A program made the translations under genes and the position numbers. The notes below the pieces were generated by a model. It searched no databases. It saw only the letters and a program-made list of their open reading frames with translations, and was not told the DNA's origin. A stretch of 64,000 bases of DNA from Chrysemys picta bellii. Lineage: Eukaryota > Chordata > Testudines > Emydidae. Location: positions 221,250,394 to 221,314,393 of the forward strand of contig NC_088792.1 in the NCBI RefSeq assembly GCF_011386835.1, written 5' to 3'. Numbering within the stretch: the stretch's first letter is position 1; each line of letters begins with the position of its first letter. Below are positions 43,320-55,680 of the stretch, in pieces.

Positions 43320-44133
43320 GCCTGGGCAAGAGAACGCTCCCAGCTGCTGAACAAAAAGCAGCAGCAATGCTGGACGCTCTCTCTCTGGCTGGATAGTCTT
43401 GGCAGCTGAGTTTATTTTGTTATCACTGACCAGCTTTATTGGTGTCTAGCTGGTAGGGGGCTGGCAAGGGGTTTCTTGGCTATCCTGGTTACATGGGGCA
43501 GAGCAGGGATCCCCCCTACTTCTTAACCTGGCATTTGGCTGCCCATCCAGCCCTCCCTTCAGAGCTCTGCTTCTCTGGGGGTACAACCCAGATTCCCTTA
43601 GCCCCTGTAGAGGTGAGTTGTCCTGGGCAGAGTGAACCTGCCTCCCCCAGAGCAGACGTAGTCTTGAGAAAAGCCTTATGGAACTCATTCTATGGTGCCC
43701 AGAGGGGCAGTTTGGTCTCTCCAGCCACAGATAAGGTTATTCTTTGTATTGATCAAATCCCACCAAAGGATCACCCCTCCCCTAAATCCTTGGGCTCAGC
43801 TCTCAGCAAGCAAAACACCCAAACTGCTCCTGGGATCACTAGGGGCTCTGCTGCAATCGCGGGCTCGGAATTCTCTGAACTTCACTTCGATTCTCTCCAT
43901 TGGCCTGTGCATGCATTTTGTGTTTCTGGGGTTCAGGTGGTTGGGGAGGAAGGCGGTTGGGGGGAGGGGAGAAATGGAACAGGTGGAATCTGTGAATTTC
44001 TAGTAAACTCCAATGACAGCCCTGTTCCGTGTAACCAGGACAGCCAGAATAAACTCAGCTGCTAAGGCTCCAGCTGGAGAGGGTGCACTCAGGCATCCTT
44101 GTTCAGCAGCTGGGAGTGTCCTCCCACCCAAGC
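43320..44133. repeat. Long imperfect inverted repeat around a 190-codon ORF
   Basis: Three blocks on the left recur in reverse complement and in mirrored order on the right. CTCCCAGCTGCTGAACAA (43337-43354) pairs with 44099-44116, GCAGCTGAGTTTATT (43402-43416) with 44048-44062, and CCTGGTTACA (43484-43493) with 44030-44039. The right arm lacks about 60 bases present in the left. The arms are about 105-175 bases and enclose about 535 bases. The plus strand is open from 43493 to 44065 with no motif I know. It may be a foldback DNA transposon or two opposed LTR pieces. The polyadenylation-like AATAAA at 44048 would suit the latter. Confidence 0.7.
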
Positions 44134-46059
44134 ATGCATTATATATGTGCATTATATACACATACACACACTGTTGAATTCTGTGGAAATTTAGTTTAGT
44201 GACATTTGACACCTTTTGAATGCTTAAATACCAACATCTATTGACTTTTCGGGGTTTCTCTGGAAACTTCCTGCTAAGCAGAGTTAGCAATGCTGCTAGA
44301 GCCCCATGATGGAAGAAAGGAGCAAGAAGGAAAAAAAAAATGTCAAGATCCTTTGGAGGTCCAGACCTGGTTCTGATGGAACAGTTTGAACCCCTCTTCC
44401 CACAGCCGTGTTTCAGCCCCTAGATACTATATTACGATTATATATCAGACCCTAAGAAAGTAAAGGAACTTTGATTAGTTCTATCCATTTCTATAATATT
44501 ACAAGTCTTCAATTTCAAATACGAGTAGGGGGATGGTTTTTTCAATGCAATTTAAGTATTACTATTTTTGATTATATCACCATTTTTATAGCAGAGGATT
44601 TCAATCATTTATTTATCTTCACAGAATCCTATGAAGCATGTATGCTACTACTTCATTACTATCCCCATTTTCATGAGTGAACATTGAGACACAGCAAGGT
44701 CTCCTGACTCCTAGTTCATACTCTAACCACAAGACCATCCTTCAGCAAGATATTATCTGTTGTACTTTTTAGCTTATTATGTAAACAATACATGGTTTGT
44801 TCTCATGTTTATTGTCTATTTGCTTGTTTGGAGCATGTGCAAAAGAACAATTTTGATTATACAGCAGGGTCAAGATGATCGAAATAGTCACTAATTAGCT
44901 GCCTCAATTTTGAGATCTGCAAGTTGAAGTCAATGAAGGCTCCCACTTCTGAAAATTGAGTACAAGGTGTCCCAATTTGGGCAACTCAAAAATTGACAAA
45001 ATTAAGCGAACATTTCTGCAAATTTGTTTTAGTTACTTTAACAATATTTCTTAGAAGTACTCTATACATGAGTGAGAATTTCTAAGTCTAGTAGGAATGC
45101 ACAATTCTGATATTTCTATTTAGATGTGTCTTTAGGGGGTTGACATTTGGATATATTCAAAGACTATTTTCATGAGATTTGCAAATTTCAAAAATTTTTG
45201 CAAAATTTCAAAAAAAATTTGCAAAGTTTTGCTACTTCTACCAGGCAGCACAGCTTGTTTCCAGGAAAATGTCAACATTCTTTTGGATAAAAATGTGTTT
45301 TTTGTAAATTTGCCCAAGGTAGAAAATCACCATTTTTGCAAAGAAAAATAATCCTTTTGGACAAAAAGAAAGAAATGAAGGACTAAGGGGTTGGCACAAA
45401 AGTCAGCTGTCTATATTTAATTTTACAAGCTTAATTTTATCAGACTACAGAAACAGAACAAGAGAAAACCAATTATGGAACTAGAGTGTTGATAGTTACA
45501 CATTGCGGGCTATTATCTTCATTATTTTTGAACTACCCCATGAGGTAGCAAAGATAAATTACCTACATCACAATCCTCGCTTAAATGAGCCACAGCATGA
45601 TCTCATCACACACTTGTGCAATGGCTGTGCAAAAAAACCCCAAAACCACTAATATCCTTCCAAAACCTGAGAATTTTAAACTAGATTTATCTATGAGAGA
45701 GCTAGAGAGAGAGAGAGAGAGAGCGCATGCGCACGCACAGGGATGAAAGCAGGGAATCATATCTTCCTGCAAATCCAATAGTTTCCCCTATAGCTGCCCC
45801 ATTGAGATAATTTGGGGGCAGCCCCTAAGCCTTACAAAAAAAAATGAGAAGTTCTTTTCTCTCAGTGACCCCAGATAGTTTAAAAGTAGTCTTCAGACTT
45901 GTGTCTATTTCTTGCTGATATTATTTACTCAGTATTGACAGAACGTCTGGTGCTATAAACAGAAAAATAAACAGTCCCTGCTTCAGAAAGCTTACAATCC
46001 TTATTCATAAGGAGAAAGGGTCATGAAGACCCAGTCCAAATTTAGAAAAAATAAACGAA
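44134..46059. other. AT-rich sequence with SINE traces and simple repeats
   Basis: 44590-44750 (minus) keeps MIR words: CCCCATTTTCATGAGTGAAC as the complement of the tail, and ACTCCTAGTTCATACTCTAA. 45510-45590 (minus) is a second, weaker fragment. (GA)n lies at 45704-45723. Near 45185-45235 is an AT-rich imperfect palindrome of CAAATTT/AAATTTG words. No gene. Confidence 0.5.
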
Positions 46060-46785
46060 ACAGTATAGATGCATCATATAGATACATACAAAATGAGAAA
46101 TGACTGCCTAGAAAATAGTACTGCAGAAAGGGATCTGGGAGTCATAGTGGATCACAAGCTAAATATGAGTCAACAGTGTAACACCATTGGAAAAAAAAAG
46201 CAAACATCATTCTGGGATGTATTAGCAGGAATGTTGTAAGCAAGACACGAGAATTAATTTGTCTGCTTTACTCTGAGATGATTAGACTTCAACTAGAGTA
46301 TTGTGTCCAGTTCTGGGACCCACATTTCAGGAAAGATGTGGATAAATTGGAGAAAGTCCAGAGAAGAACAACAAAAATGATTAAAAGAAAACATGATCTA
46401 TGAGGGAAGATTGAAAAAGCTGGGTTTCTTTAGTCAGGAGAAAAGAAGACAGAGGGGACATAACAGTTTTCAAGTACATAAAAGGTTGTTACAAGGAGGA
46501 GGGAGAAAAATGGTTCTCCTTAACCTCTGAGGATAGCACAAGAAGCAATGGCAGTTTAGGTTGGACATTAGGAAAAATTTTCTGTCAAGATGGTTAAGAA
46601 CTGGAATACATTTCCTAAGGAGGTTGTGGAATCTCAGTCATTGGAGAATTTTAAGAACAGGTTTGACAAACTGATGTCAGAAATGGTCTAGATAATACAG
46701 TACTTAGTCCTGCCATGAGTGCAGGGGACTGGACTAGATGACCTTTTGAAGTCCCTTCTAGTCCTAGGATTCCATTATCACATCT
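46060..46785 (+). mobile_element. CR1 LINE fragment, 3' part of ORF2 and tail
   Basis: Plus-strand codons read AERDLGVIVDHKLNMSQQ, then LEYCVQFWDPHFRKDVDKLE and KVQRRTTKMI, the C-terminal region of CR1 ORF2. The same segment is in the young copy at 61.3-62 kb (EEKDLGVLVDRR..., LEYCVQFWSPMF...). Stops interrupt the frame. The tail ACTGGACTAGATGACCTTTT and GTCCTAGGATTCCATTAT near 46780 is the CR1 3' end. It is 5' truncated. Confidence 0.88.
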
Positions 46786-47929
46786 AAGTAGAGGATTTAA
46801 ATAGTTTTTGGTGCAGGGATTTTTATTTTGACAACTCTTTTGGAACGAATTATCCTTTTTTAAAAAAATGATTTTTAGGAGGAATTAGGAAGAAGAGAAA
46901 GTTTCGTCCAAAGAAGAGGGAAAAAGTTCCAACTACAAAAGGTGGCAAGGAAGATGCAGAGGCGAGATGGAAAGTGGTGCTTGGGAAGAACATAGGCCAT
47001 GGGAAAGTGAGCTGGAGGAAATGAAAGTAGATGTGCAGACAGCAGGAAGATTGTCGAGGCAAAGATGAAAAGTTTGAAGTGAAATTGATGTTGAGAAGGA
47101 AGTGAGGGATTCACAGCTGGAATAACTTGCTAGAGCAGTGGAGGAGGAATATTACTCAAAATGCTGCTGCTGAACAGAGTGGGGCTAAGTGAGAAACAGG
47201 GCAGCCAGTTAGAAACACTTTTATGAAGGCTGGCACACAACTTGTCTGCACCGCCCTTCCAGAAGGCCACACTGCCGTGCTCCAACATTCCTCTCAACTC
47301 CTTGTGGTTTTTCAGTTTTCCCCACACTCCTGGGTGGGAACAAACACAAAGATTTTCCAAAAGTGGCGCTTACAATTAGACTCCTAAGTCTATATTTAGG
47401 CACTTAAATTGACTTGATTTTTTTTTTTTTAAATCACACAGCAGTTCCTTTTGCAGATGTGCATGTCAGCAAAGTGAGAGGCATGCCACGTGCTTTTCAG
47501 TTGAGCCCTGTTATTGTTGGCTTATGTCACTTCTATACCATGTTACGCCACAGCCAAAAGCAGGTGCATGATATTCTTCTCTGTGCTACTGTACTGATGT
47601 ATACAGATGGTTTCATAAGATTTTTTTTTTAAACTTCTGTTTACTTTTGAAAGATCTCATCCAGACTACTTTTTGCTTCTGGACTTCAGCAATCTTTGGA
47701 GGGCCCTATGGTAACATAACAGGTGTAAACCCACATTGAAGCTGTGGTTGTACCAGCCCACCCTCCTTTTCTTTTCATTAGCTCAAGTGATAGGTCTGTG
47801 TTGTGGGGATAAAGGCTGGTAACCCATGTGGGTGTTTATACAACTCCACCTAATGGAACTTCTGTTTCTTAGGTTGTTTTTTATAAAAAAAACTAGGAAA
47901 TTACACATGAAATACTCTATGTTAAAGAC
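46786..47929. other. AT-rich sequence without recognised features
   Basis: A purine-rich stretch at 46870-47115 gives Ser/Phe/Pro-rich minus ORFs without motif. No gene. Confidence 0.4.
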
Positions 47930-48190
47930 CATTAAGGTTGCAAATTCAAGCAGTTAAACATTAGGACATGCCAGAATTAAGATTACCTGTGTGAATCTAA
48001 TTCAGCACCTGTGTGCATGTGAATTATGATACTCTTTAATTGCATACTTTTTCCCCACCTGACCCCTGCCTTATTCGGTGCACAGGATGGAGCTGCTCTG
48101 GGGATGAAGCAGGTCTGTAGGATCCCTTCTTCCACTGCTGCAGAAATTGGAAGGTGTGTAGAGAATGAAGCAGGAGATTACAGGATGAGA
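47930..48190 (+). repeat. Unclassified repeat family, copy 1
   Basis: Shared words in order: AAGGTTGCAAATTCAAG, CCAGAATTAAGATTACCTG, GTGAATTATGATACTC, CTTATTCGGTGCACAGGATG, AGCTGCTCTGGGGATGAA. Copies 2 (52985-53185) and 3 (53800-54035, minus) have the same order. No terminal repeat, duplication or coding frame was found. Confidence 0.65.
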
Positions 48191-51100
48191 AAGGACAGTC
48201 TCATAGAAGCCAGGCCAGGTTCTGCTGGAACCCTGCCTACAAGGCAAGCTTCCTTTTGAACCCTGTCTGATTTCCCAGCAGCTCACCCATCCAGCTCTCT
48301 GGCAGGCTGCTAGGGAGCCCAACCTTCTGTGGTCTGCACCAGCCCACCAGGAAGATTGCTCCAGAGTCAGGAAGCCCAGGGTCTGTGGCTCTGGGCTAGT
48401 CCATTAGATGAATGCCCTGGAGCTAGGGCTCCATTCCCTAAAAATTTTCAAAATTTTTGATGGTCATTCTGAACCTAAGCCAAACCAAACTTTGAAATAT
48501 TGAAATCCTTTGTAAAACAGAATTCTCTTTCTCTGCCCCAGTCAACTTCAAAGACACAAAAGGAGAGTGTAAAGGGGTTCCACTCACCATAGCTGCACCT
48601 CCTTGTGGCTGGGTCCGGGAATTCGTTTTTGCCCCATCTGGTGTTCCCTTCTGCCAGTTGTTCATGCTGTAACCCCTCCCCACCCCTCTGTGACACTCAG
48701 GGTGCTTCCTTTTCATGACTTGGACCCCCAGCCAAGCCACTACATAGTCTCCTTCTGCTTCCCTTCCAGGATAACAAAGTCCCACCAGAAAAGCTGTGCA
48801 CATGCCATCTCAGGTAGTCTTCTGTTTCAACTCCAGGTCCTGTGCCACTTTGCCAGTGACTGGTATGGGAACCTGGCTTCACCCTCTACTCTGGGTCCCA
48901 GTCCAGGGACCCCATGACTAGCAACCTAGGTCTGCTCAGTCTCAGACCCTGTTGTTTGCTGGGCTCTTTCCTACCCCATCTCTCTATCTCCTTGCCTATC
49001 TCTGGGTTTTCCTCTAAAACTTCCTCCTCTCCCTTTGGTCTACCCCACAGGACTCTTGCCAGACTCCCCAGGGCTTCCTATGTCCCTAGATTGCCGCCTT
49101 TGTGTTGGCCAATTCCCTTTCCCTCTAGGGAGTGACTACAAAACTCCTCTCTACAACCCCTTCCTGCTCTCACTTTCTAGCTTTATTACCCACCCCCCAG
49201 GTGGACTTCATCTGCCATTAGTACTTATCAAGCCCTGGCTTTCCTCCAGGTGCAGCATATGAGGTTATTTCAACCTATCTGTCCCACATTAACATGCTCA
49301 GGGTTTGTGTGGGGTGAACACCACATCACAGGAAGAACAGAAGCCTAGAGATTGGGCACATTTCTCCTATTTATTTACAATGGAATTGTATCAGTATAAC
49401 AGAGTATGATTGGGGCCATTAGTGTTCCCTTAGAAAAGATTTTAAGACAGTGAGAAGTGTCTGTCAGAGACGGAATTATTTTGACTTAATCTCATTTATT
49501 TTTAAAGATGGGGCCCAGGATACACAATTAGATTGTTAAAGGGGATATGCTGATATGTTTTTATTTAACATGAAATTATTGAAAATCCTTCTTTAAAAAA
49601 GACTCAAGGACAAAGTTATTGCTTCACACATTAGGATATCAATATATAAGCTGCTTCTTTTTTTTTTGTAAAAATCAGTTACAAATTAAAGCTGTAGATA
49701 TGTGCCTCCATACTATTTCTTATCTAGTATGTTATTGACAAGAATAAGGAAAGTATTCTTTAAAGTCACTAGACAGGCACTAAATATACTTTATATCTAT
49801 ATATTCCTATTTTATATATTTAAAAAGTAGGGTCATTGTCTCCCCTTCTTACATAAGTAACACGCTATGGGGGGAGCGAGGGGGATTTTCATCAAAGCTT
49901 GGTTCTGGAGGAATTCCTGTTGCAGTGCATTACTCCCTTGTTGACAGTGCAGCCCAGGCAGGGGAGTGTGGCCATTCAACCACACATAAACCTGATGTCC
50001 ATGGGAACAACCTGGCCCGACCCATGTGGAATCTGTTTCTGCAGCTGTGATTTTGCTATTAGCCCCCCACAGTGCTCATGCAACCCCTTGAAACTTCTGA
50101 GGCCCCACTTACCATAGTATGAAAGCACCTCCCAAATATTTAAAAATAGAATAATTATTTCTCACTTTCTCTTCCTTCCCAGTCTGGAGGAAAAAATTAA
50201 TTAGCTTGTATGTGCACAAAGTGGAAGAGACATATTCAGTGAAGATTAAGTCAAGCCTTTTTCTTTCTGGCTTGCTTTCATACATTATCCCCAGTAATGA
50301 CGACTCTTCAGGCCAAATGCTGCCTGCACTTGCACCAGTGCCACCTTCCGTTTGTTTACATTTGTATAATGGAGGATACAATTTGAAAATAATGGGTTCA
50401 CACAGATGTCCTGTAATTGAAATTCAACAATTCTATTGATGTTGCACAAACCTGAATATAATCCAGTTTCTTCTCCCAGAGCTGTGGTGGCTCAGCCGGG
50501 AAGACATTAAGTGAACTCTTCCTCTTTCATTGAAGTATACAAGGAATAGATTTGCTGAGTAGAAGGTGCTGTTTTTACATAGCCCCTTTTCAAATGGGAC
50601 CTGCACTTTAAACATGTTGAGCAATCTGAACTAAGCAGCCTGTCAATCATCACTCCTAAGGCTGCACAACAGTGCATTCAAGAAACTGTGCTTTAGGTCA
50701 ATTAAATCATTTAAAAGCTTCCCCCTTATCCATTTTGCTTTGGGCTAGCAGCAACATTTACTGGGAGCTGAGAACTCTTCTTCATATTTCTGAGGCTAGC
50801 CATGCAGAAAGCATTTAGTTTGACAGGTTTTACTAGTGTTTGCCAATATGCTTATCTCTTTCTGCATACATGCAGTGTAGAGATTATTGCAAAAAAACTA
50901 GAATTATCTGCATACTGATGGAAATATTCCTTCCATGTTTTTAAATCTATCTTATCCAGCCCTATTACTATAGTAACTCATCACCTTGTAATCTTTAGTG
51001 TATTTTCCCTTCCAACTTCACCCCTTTGAAGTAAGGGAGTTCTATTATCCTTAGCTCATCCCCCTATATATTTAAGCCTGTAGTGGAGCAGGGAACTCGT

Positions 51101-51754
51101 AGTGGAGCCCTGGACCAGCCTTCCTCTCCTGAACACAAAACGATGTTGCAGGTGCTATTAGTGTACTTGTATGTGACTGATGTTTAGAACTCTCAGTGAC
51201 TCCTCTTACAGCTTTTGTCTCTGTCAGCAGAACAAGCACTTTTAAAAATCTATTAATACGTTTTGTTTAAAGTTTCAAAGAGTTGTGACTGGGTTGTGTG
51301 CAACTCCACAATTAAAGACATTTGTTTTCCCAACCAGTAGACAAGAGTTTGATTTTTTGGCTAGAATATTTTTAACTTACCACTGTATAGTCTCACTGAA
51401 AGTTTACAAAGATTGTCTAGACCTGAAAAGAACTTTAGGGCTTTCGTCCAGTATGTGGTTCAGTAGGGACAGCATTAATAGTAAACTCATATTACATCCA
51501 GTTTGCATTTGTTGGTGTGGTCAGCCAGTGTTTCTCAACTAGAGACTTCTGCACCATTAGGAAAGTTAACATTTTTAGTGGCCAAATTGGATATATTATA
51601 CTTGAGGCATCTCTAACACAAAAATAACACTTGCTACTATATTCAGAAACACAAACACTTTCAAATAATGTGAACAAACCAACTGGGAGCTGTAACGTCC
51701 CCTTCCACCAGATTGCTTGACAACACTTTGGGCACCAGAAGAAATGTGAAAGTA
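48191..51754. other. AT-rich sequence, no gene recognised
   Basis: No repeat end was resolved. 50210-50600 has few repeat traces and several well-formed TAAT/ATTTGC-type words, so it may include conserved non-coding sequence; that cannot be tested here. The ORFs at 48603-48917 (plus) and 48438-48803 (minus) overlap and lack motifs. Confidence 0.35.
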
Positions 51755-51943
51755 AGGCTACATTGCAGTTAGAGATGAGATTGCAACATATGTAGACATA
51801 CTTCAGCTAACTTGAATCTAGCTTCAGTACAGGCTGCACAAGCTTGCCCAGAACCTTAGGTAATTGCTTGGGTGGCTGACCTGCACTTAGGTATGTCTAC
51901 ATGTGTTGCAATTACACCTCCAGTTGCAGTGGAGACATAACCC
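51755..51943. mobile_element. MITE-like inverted-repeat element
   Basis: The left arm GGCTACATTGCAGTTAGAG then ATTGCAACATATGTAGACAT is mirrored on the right by ATGTCTACATGTGTTGCAAT and GTTGCAGTGGAGACATAACC. The arms are about 60 bases. The words GTAGACAT and GGAGACATAACC resemble Harbinger-type MITE ends. The duplication is not resolved. Confidence 0.6.
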
Positions 51944-52984
51944 AAATGCTTAAAAATACAAAATAGGATTTAGAGCTACCTTGTGCTTTTCTACCACATC
52001 CTCCTCCCCAATCAAGGAAAATACTTGAAATGAAGACTCCAATCCTACAAACACTTAAGCACGAGCTTCACTTTAACCCTTTAACCACGTGAGTAGTCTT
52101 ATTGACTTTGATGGGACTATGTGCCTGGTTAAAGTTAAGCACATGCAGAACTGTTTAAAGGATGAAGGTCTAGGAGTTTAGTTATGAACATAGCCTGTGT
52201 TAGGCTACTCTTTAAACCAGCTGAAATCCTACAGACTGTGCCTTTGAGGAACTATGGTCAGCTGTGACCAATCAGCTCAAACATGATCTTACTGCAAATT
52301 TATATAATTTTATATGCTATATATTTTTAAGGTAAATTAACCGATGAGTTATCAATTCAATAACTATATAACAAAGATTAGCTAAGTAAGTTGTCTAACA
52401 AAATAACAGATCATACGCTTAACAGAGATCATCAGTGGAAGCTGGTTTCTTAAGTGTTGTTACAGCTACAATTTATAATTGTGTGTTAAAAATACACTGA
52501 ACAACAAATAAAAATGTGGGCCACTTTGCAAAAGTGAGAGAAAGGCAGGGAACTCCTGGAAGGCTAACGTTGATAGGAGATACACTAAAGGTTATTAAAA
52601 AACAAATAAACAAAACAAAATTATCTACCAACAGAAAGTAAGTGGGTAATGTTGACTTTCATAACTAAAAATACAAAAACAAAAAGCAGCTCAGAAATAA
52701 AAACTAAAAACATTTATGTCAGAACTTGAATTAACAATACACAGATTTGGTGGCAAATTGCTGTCTTACTTTTCTAATATGGTTTGCAGTATAGGGATGT
52801 TTTTCTCAAGTACATATTATTTATCTTATGGCAGCATTCCTGGAGATTATACAAAAATGTTGTTAGACCTAATCTCGTTCTCAAAGAGTTTGCAAGCTAG
52901 AGACAAGGCACAATAAATTAACCGTAGGGAGGCTTTTGGATGCTACTGCAACATAAATACTAATTGCACATGAAAAAATTACAT
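51944..52984. other. AT-rich sequence with old repeat traces
   Basis: 52030-52160 matches the AATCCTACAAACACTTAAGC / TTGATGGGACTATG type of old amniote repeat also seen near 29890-30090. No gene. Confidence 0.4.
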
Positions 52985-53185
52985 TTAAAGTATGTTAAGT
53001 TTGCAAAGTAGGTAGGAAATGCCAGACTTAAGGTTGCCTTTGGAACCTTAGTTTATCCCCCCCTTTATGTTTATACATTACGATACAGTCATAATTACAT
53101 GATCACATGAGATTTTTTCCACAGGACCCTGTCTCATTTTGTGCACAGGACAGATGGTGCTCATTGGATGAATAGGTATTCAACA
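52985..53185 (+). repeat. Unclassified repeat family, copy 2
   Basis: GCCAGACTTAAGGTTGCCTT, TTACATGATCACATGAG, CACAGGACCCTGTCTCATTT and GTGCACAGGACAGATG align in order with copies 1 and 3. Confidence 0.6.
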
Positions 53186-53342
53186 ATTCATTTGATCCTC
53201 ATTGTTCAATGTGTGGTCCCATGCCTTATTTACTGTATACTACTCAAGCTCTGCTCTGAAGACAGAATTATTCATTTTCTTATGGGCTTTTCTATGGTGC
53301 GCAGTAAACACTTAACAAAACATTAATTTATTTTCATAACAC

Positions 53343-53496
53343 CATTGGTGGATTAGCCACTGGGCCAACGGGGCCTGTGCCCAGAGGCCCTGGCCAATTG
53401 GGTGCTCCCATACTCTGCCCTGCTGTGGCAAAAGGGGTGGGGAGGGGCCCCCACTTGCTCTGGCTCAGGGCCCTACAAAAGCTTAATCCACCTCTG
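53343..53496. mobile_element. 154-bp hAT MITE with perfect 8-bp duplication
   Basis: The ends CATTGGTGGATTAGCC and CTTAATCCACCTCTG are inverted. CATAACAC is on both sides (53335-53342, 53497-53504). The core is GC-rich and non-coding. Confidence 0.92.
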
Positions 53497-53799
53497 CATA
53501 ACACCCATGTTAGATGAGTGGATATATCCTCATTTTACAGATGGGGAACTGAGACAAAGATTAAGATAAAAAGGATCCACTAATTTTGGGCACTCCAGTT
53601 TGAGACATATTTGCTGTGGATAATGCTCAACTGTTCTTCCAGTCAGACCCCAAGGCCTTGAGTTTTCTGGGTTTCTGACAAGTATTGACCACCTATGAAA
53701 AATTTGGGTGAACTGCATCACAGAGGATGATTTGAGGCAGAGGCACAGATGGAATCCAATTCTCCAGGGCAGCATTCAACTGCTTTCCTGCAATCCTTT

Positions 53800-54035
53800 G
53801 CCTCAAGCATTACTCACTTTCCAACTTCTGCAGATAATAGGGATCCTATAGGCAAAAGTCATTGTCACTGCACAGTCCTGATTCATCCACAGAGCAGATC
53901 CATCCTGTGCACTGAATAAGGCAAGGGACCTATAGAATAAATAGTATGTGTTCATGATGCATACACAGTAGGCAACCTTAGTTGTGTCATTTCCCAACTT
54001 GAGTACTTGAATTTGCAACCTTAATCATGTTCTCT
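53800..54035 (-). repeat. Unclassified repeat family, copy 3
   Basis: On the minus strand it reads AAGGTTGCAAATTCAAGTAC, AACTAAGGTTGCCTAC, GCCTTATTCAGTGCACAGG, then GGATCTGCTCTGTGGATGAA. It is closest to copy 1 but lies in the other orientation, only 600 bases from copy 2. Confidence 0.65.
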
Positions 54036-55145
54036 TAACATAGTATTTGGTGTGACGTTTCCTAGGTTTTTATAAAAGCAAACTGAAAAAAAAAAACCCA
54101 CCCAGAAATTCCAGAATGTGGTATTAATATCCACATGGGCCAGCAGCAGGCTTGGAACCTTTAGTCCATCACATAGATCTCTGCCACTTGAACTAATGGA
54201 GTGTCTGATAGTGGTAGAATGTTGACATCCTCTGTGTGGACCAGGCACTAGAGGAGAAAGAGACAAACACTTTGCTGGTGGGTTTTGCATCTATTATTTG
54301 ACAACAGACAAATGGTGAGACTCAGGAATTTGGGGATTCTCTCCAGAACCTTGAAGGAAGTGTATCTAGTAGTCACAGGTCCCTTGTCCTGTGTCCTGTC
54401 TGGCCTGTCCTTGTCACAGTTCTGTCTCTTCACTTTGGCTTCCATCTCCTCATCCCAGCCTGTCTTTTTGCCCAGCCAGTCCCCATCTCCCCTTCCCTTT
54501 CCTGCTCCCAGTCTTCTTCTCCCTCACTGCCAGCTCTCTGTTTTTCCAAGCTAGGCTCCTTGTCCCAGATCTGTCTTTTGTCCTCCATACTACCTAGGCA
54601 CCAGGAAGGGGTCATTGACAGCATAGAGTGAACAGTCTCCCTGCTCTCTGCTTTGGTGACCAGTGCCACAGTTGTCTATAGCAGCTGGGAAGAGCAAATG
54701 CAGGCAAATTCCTACTCAGGCCCTGTAGTACTAGGCTGCAGCATGCTCAGTTTCTCCACTGTAATGATGCATATGAAGTCTGGTCACAAGTAGGAGCTGT
54801 GAGGGGATGGAGCATGCTCAGTGAAGATGGAATCTTCAGAGAATTTAGCTGCCAGATACTAACAAGTCTCTGCTGAACATGTACAGATTTGTTAACTGGA
54901 GCAACGGCATAAAACTTGGCCAAATTTGGGCATTATTTTTACATAGCAGCAAATTTCAAGTCCCTGCTCCTAAGCACAGAGGCACTAGAGCTTCTCAACC
55001 AAATAATTTGTAAGATTTTTTTTTTAAACTGTCAAAAGAAAGTATTTTACTTATTCTTGTTCTCAGAAATGCTGAACCATTATTGCTGACACTTTCAAAA
55101 CAAATTCAGCCCGAGACAGATGATTTTATCTCTGTAAATGGCATT
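54036..55145. other. Sequence without recognised features
   Basis: A C/T-rich plus-strand stretch (54420-54600) produces overlapping Ser/Pro-rich ORFs without motif. No gene or repeat end was resolved. Confidence 0.4.
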
Positions 55146-55306
55146 GGGTGAGACAGATACTGCACTATTATGTTCAGTTGTGGTATCCACATTTCAAAAA
55201 AAGGAGACTGAAAAATTGGAGACGGTTCAGAGAAGAGCCCAAAAATGATCAAAGGGCTGGAGAAAATGCTTTACAGTGAGATTTACAGAGCTCATTCGGT
55301 TTAATT

Positions 55307-55348
<42 letters not shown>

Positions 55349-55680
55349 AGAGAAAATAGCACATACTAAAGGGCTCTTTAATGGAGAAAGTTATAACAAG
55401 AGCTGTTGACTGGAAGTTAAAGCCAGACAAGTTTACATTAGAAATAGGCACACATTTTTACTAGGAAGGTTATTAACCACTGGAACAAACTACCAAGGAT
55501 AGTGGTGGACATCTCCTGATGTCTTCAAATCAAGACTGGATGCCTTTCTGGAAGATATGGTTTAGTTAAACACTAGTTATTGGCCTCAATGTGGGGTAAT
55601 GGAATGAAATTCTATGGTCTGTATTATACAGGCAATCAGACTGAATAATCTAATAGTCCCTTCTGGTCTTTAAAAAAAAA
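55146..55680 (+). mobile_element. CR1 LINE 3' fragment containing a (CA)17 microsatellite
   Basis: KETEKLETVQRRAQK is readable near 55200. Words at 55470-55500 (AACCACTGGAACAAACTACC) and 55545-55670 (GGATGCCTTTCTGGAAGATA, TAGTCCCTTCTGGTCTTTAA) are the CR1 ORF2 C-terminus and 3' tail. It is older and more diverged than the copy at 46 kb. Confidence 0.8.
55311..55344. repeat. (CA)17 microsatellite
   Basis: 34 uninterrupted bases of alternating CA, lying inside the CR1 fragment. Confidence 0.97.

Noticed and set aside
54285..54597. Two overlapping Ser/Pro-rich plus ORFs near 54.3-54.6 kb
   Set aside because: They are a pyrimidine-rich stretch open in several frames; no signal or domain motif.
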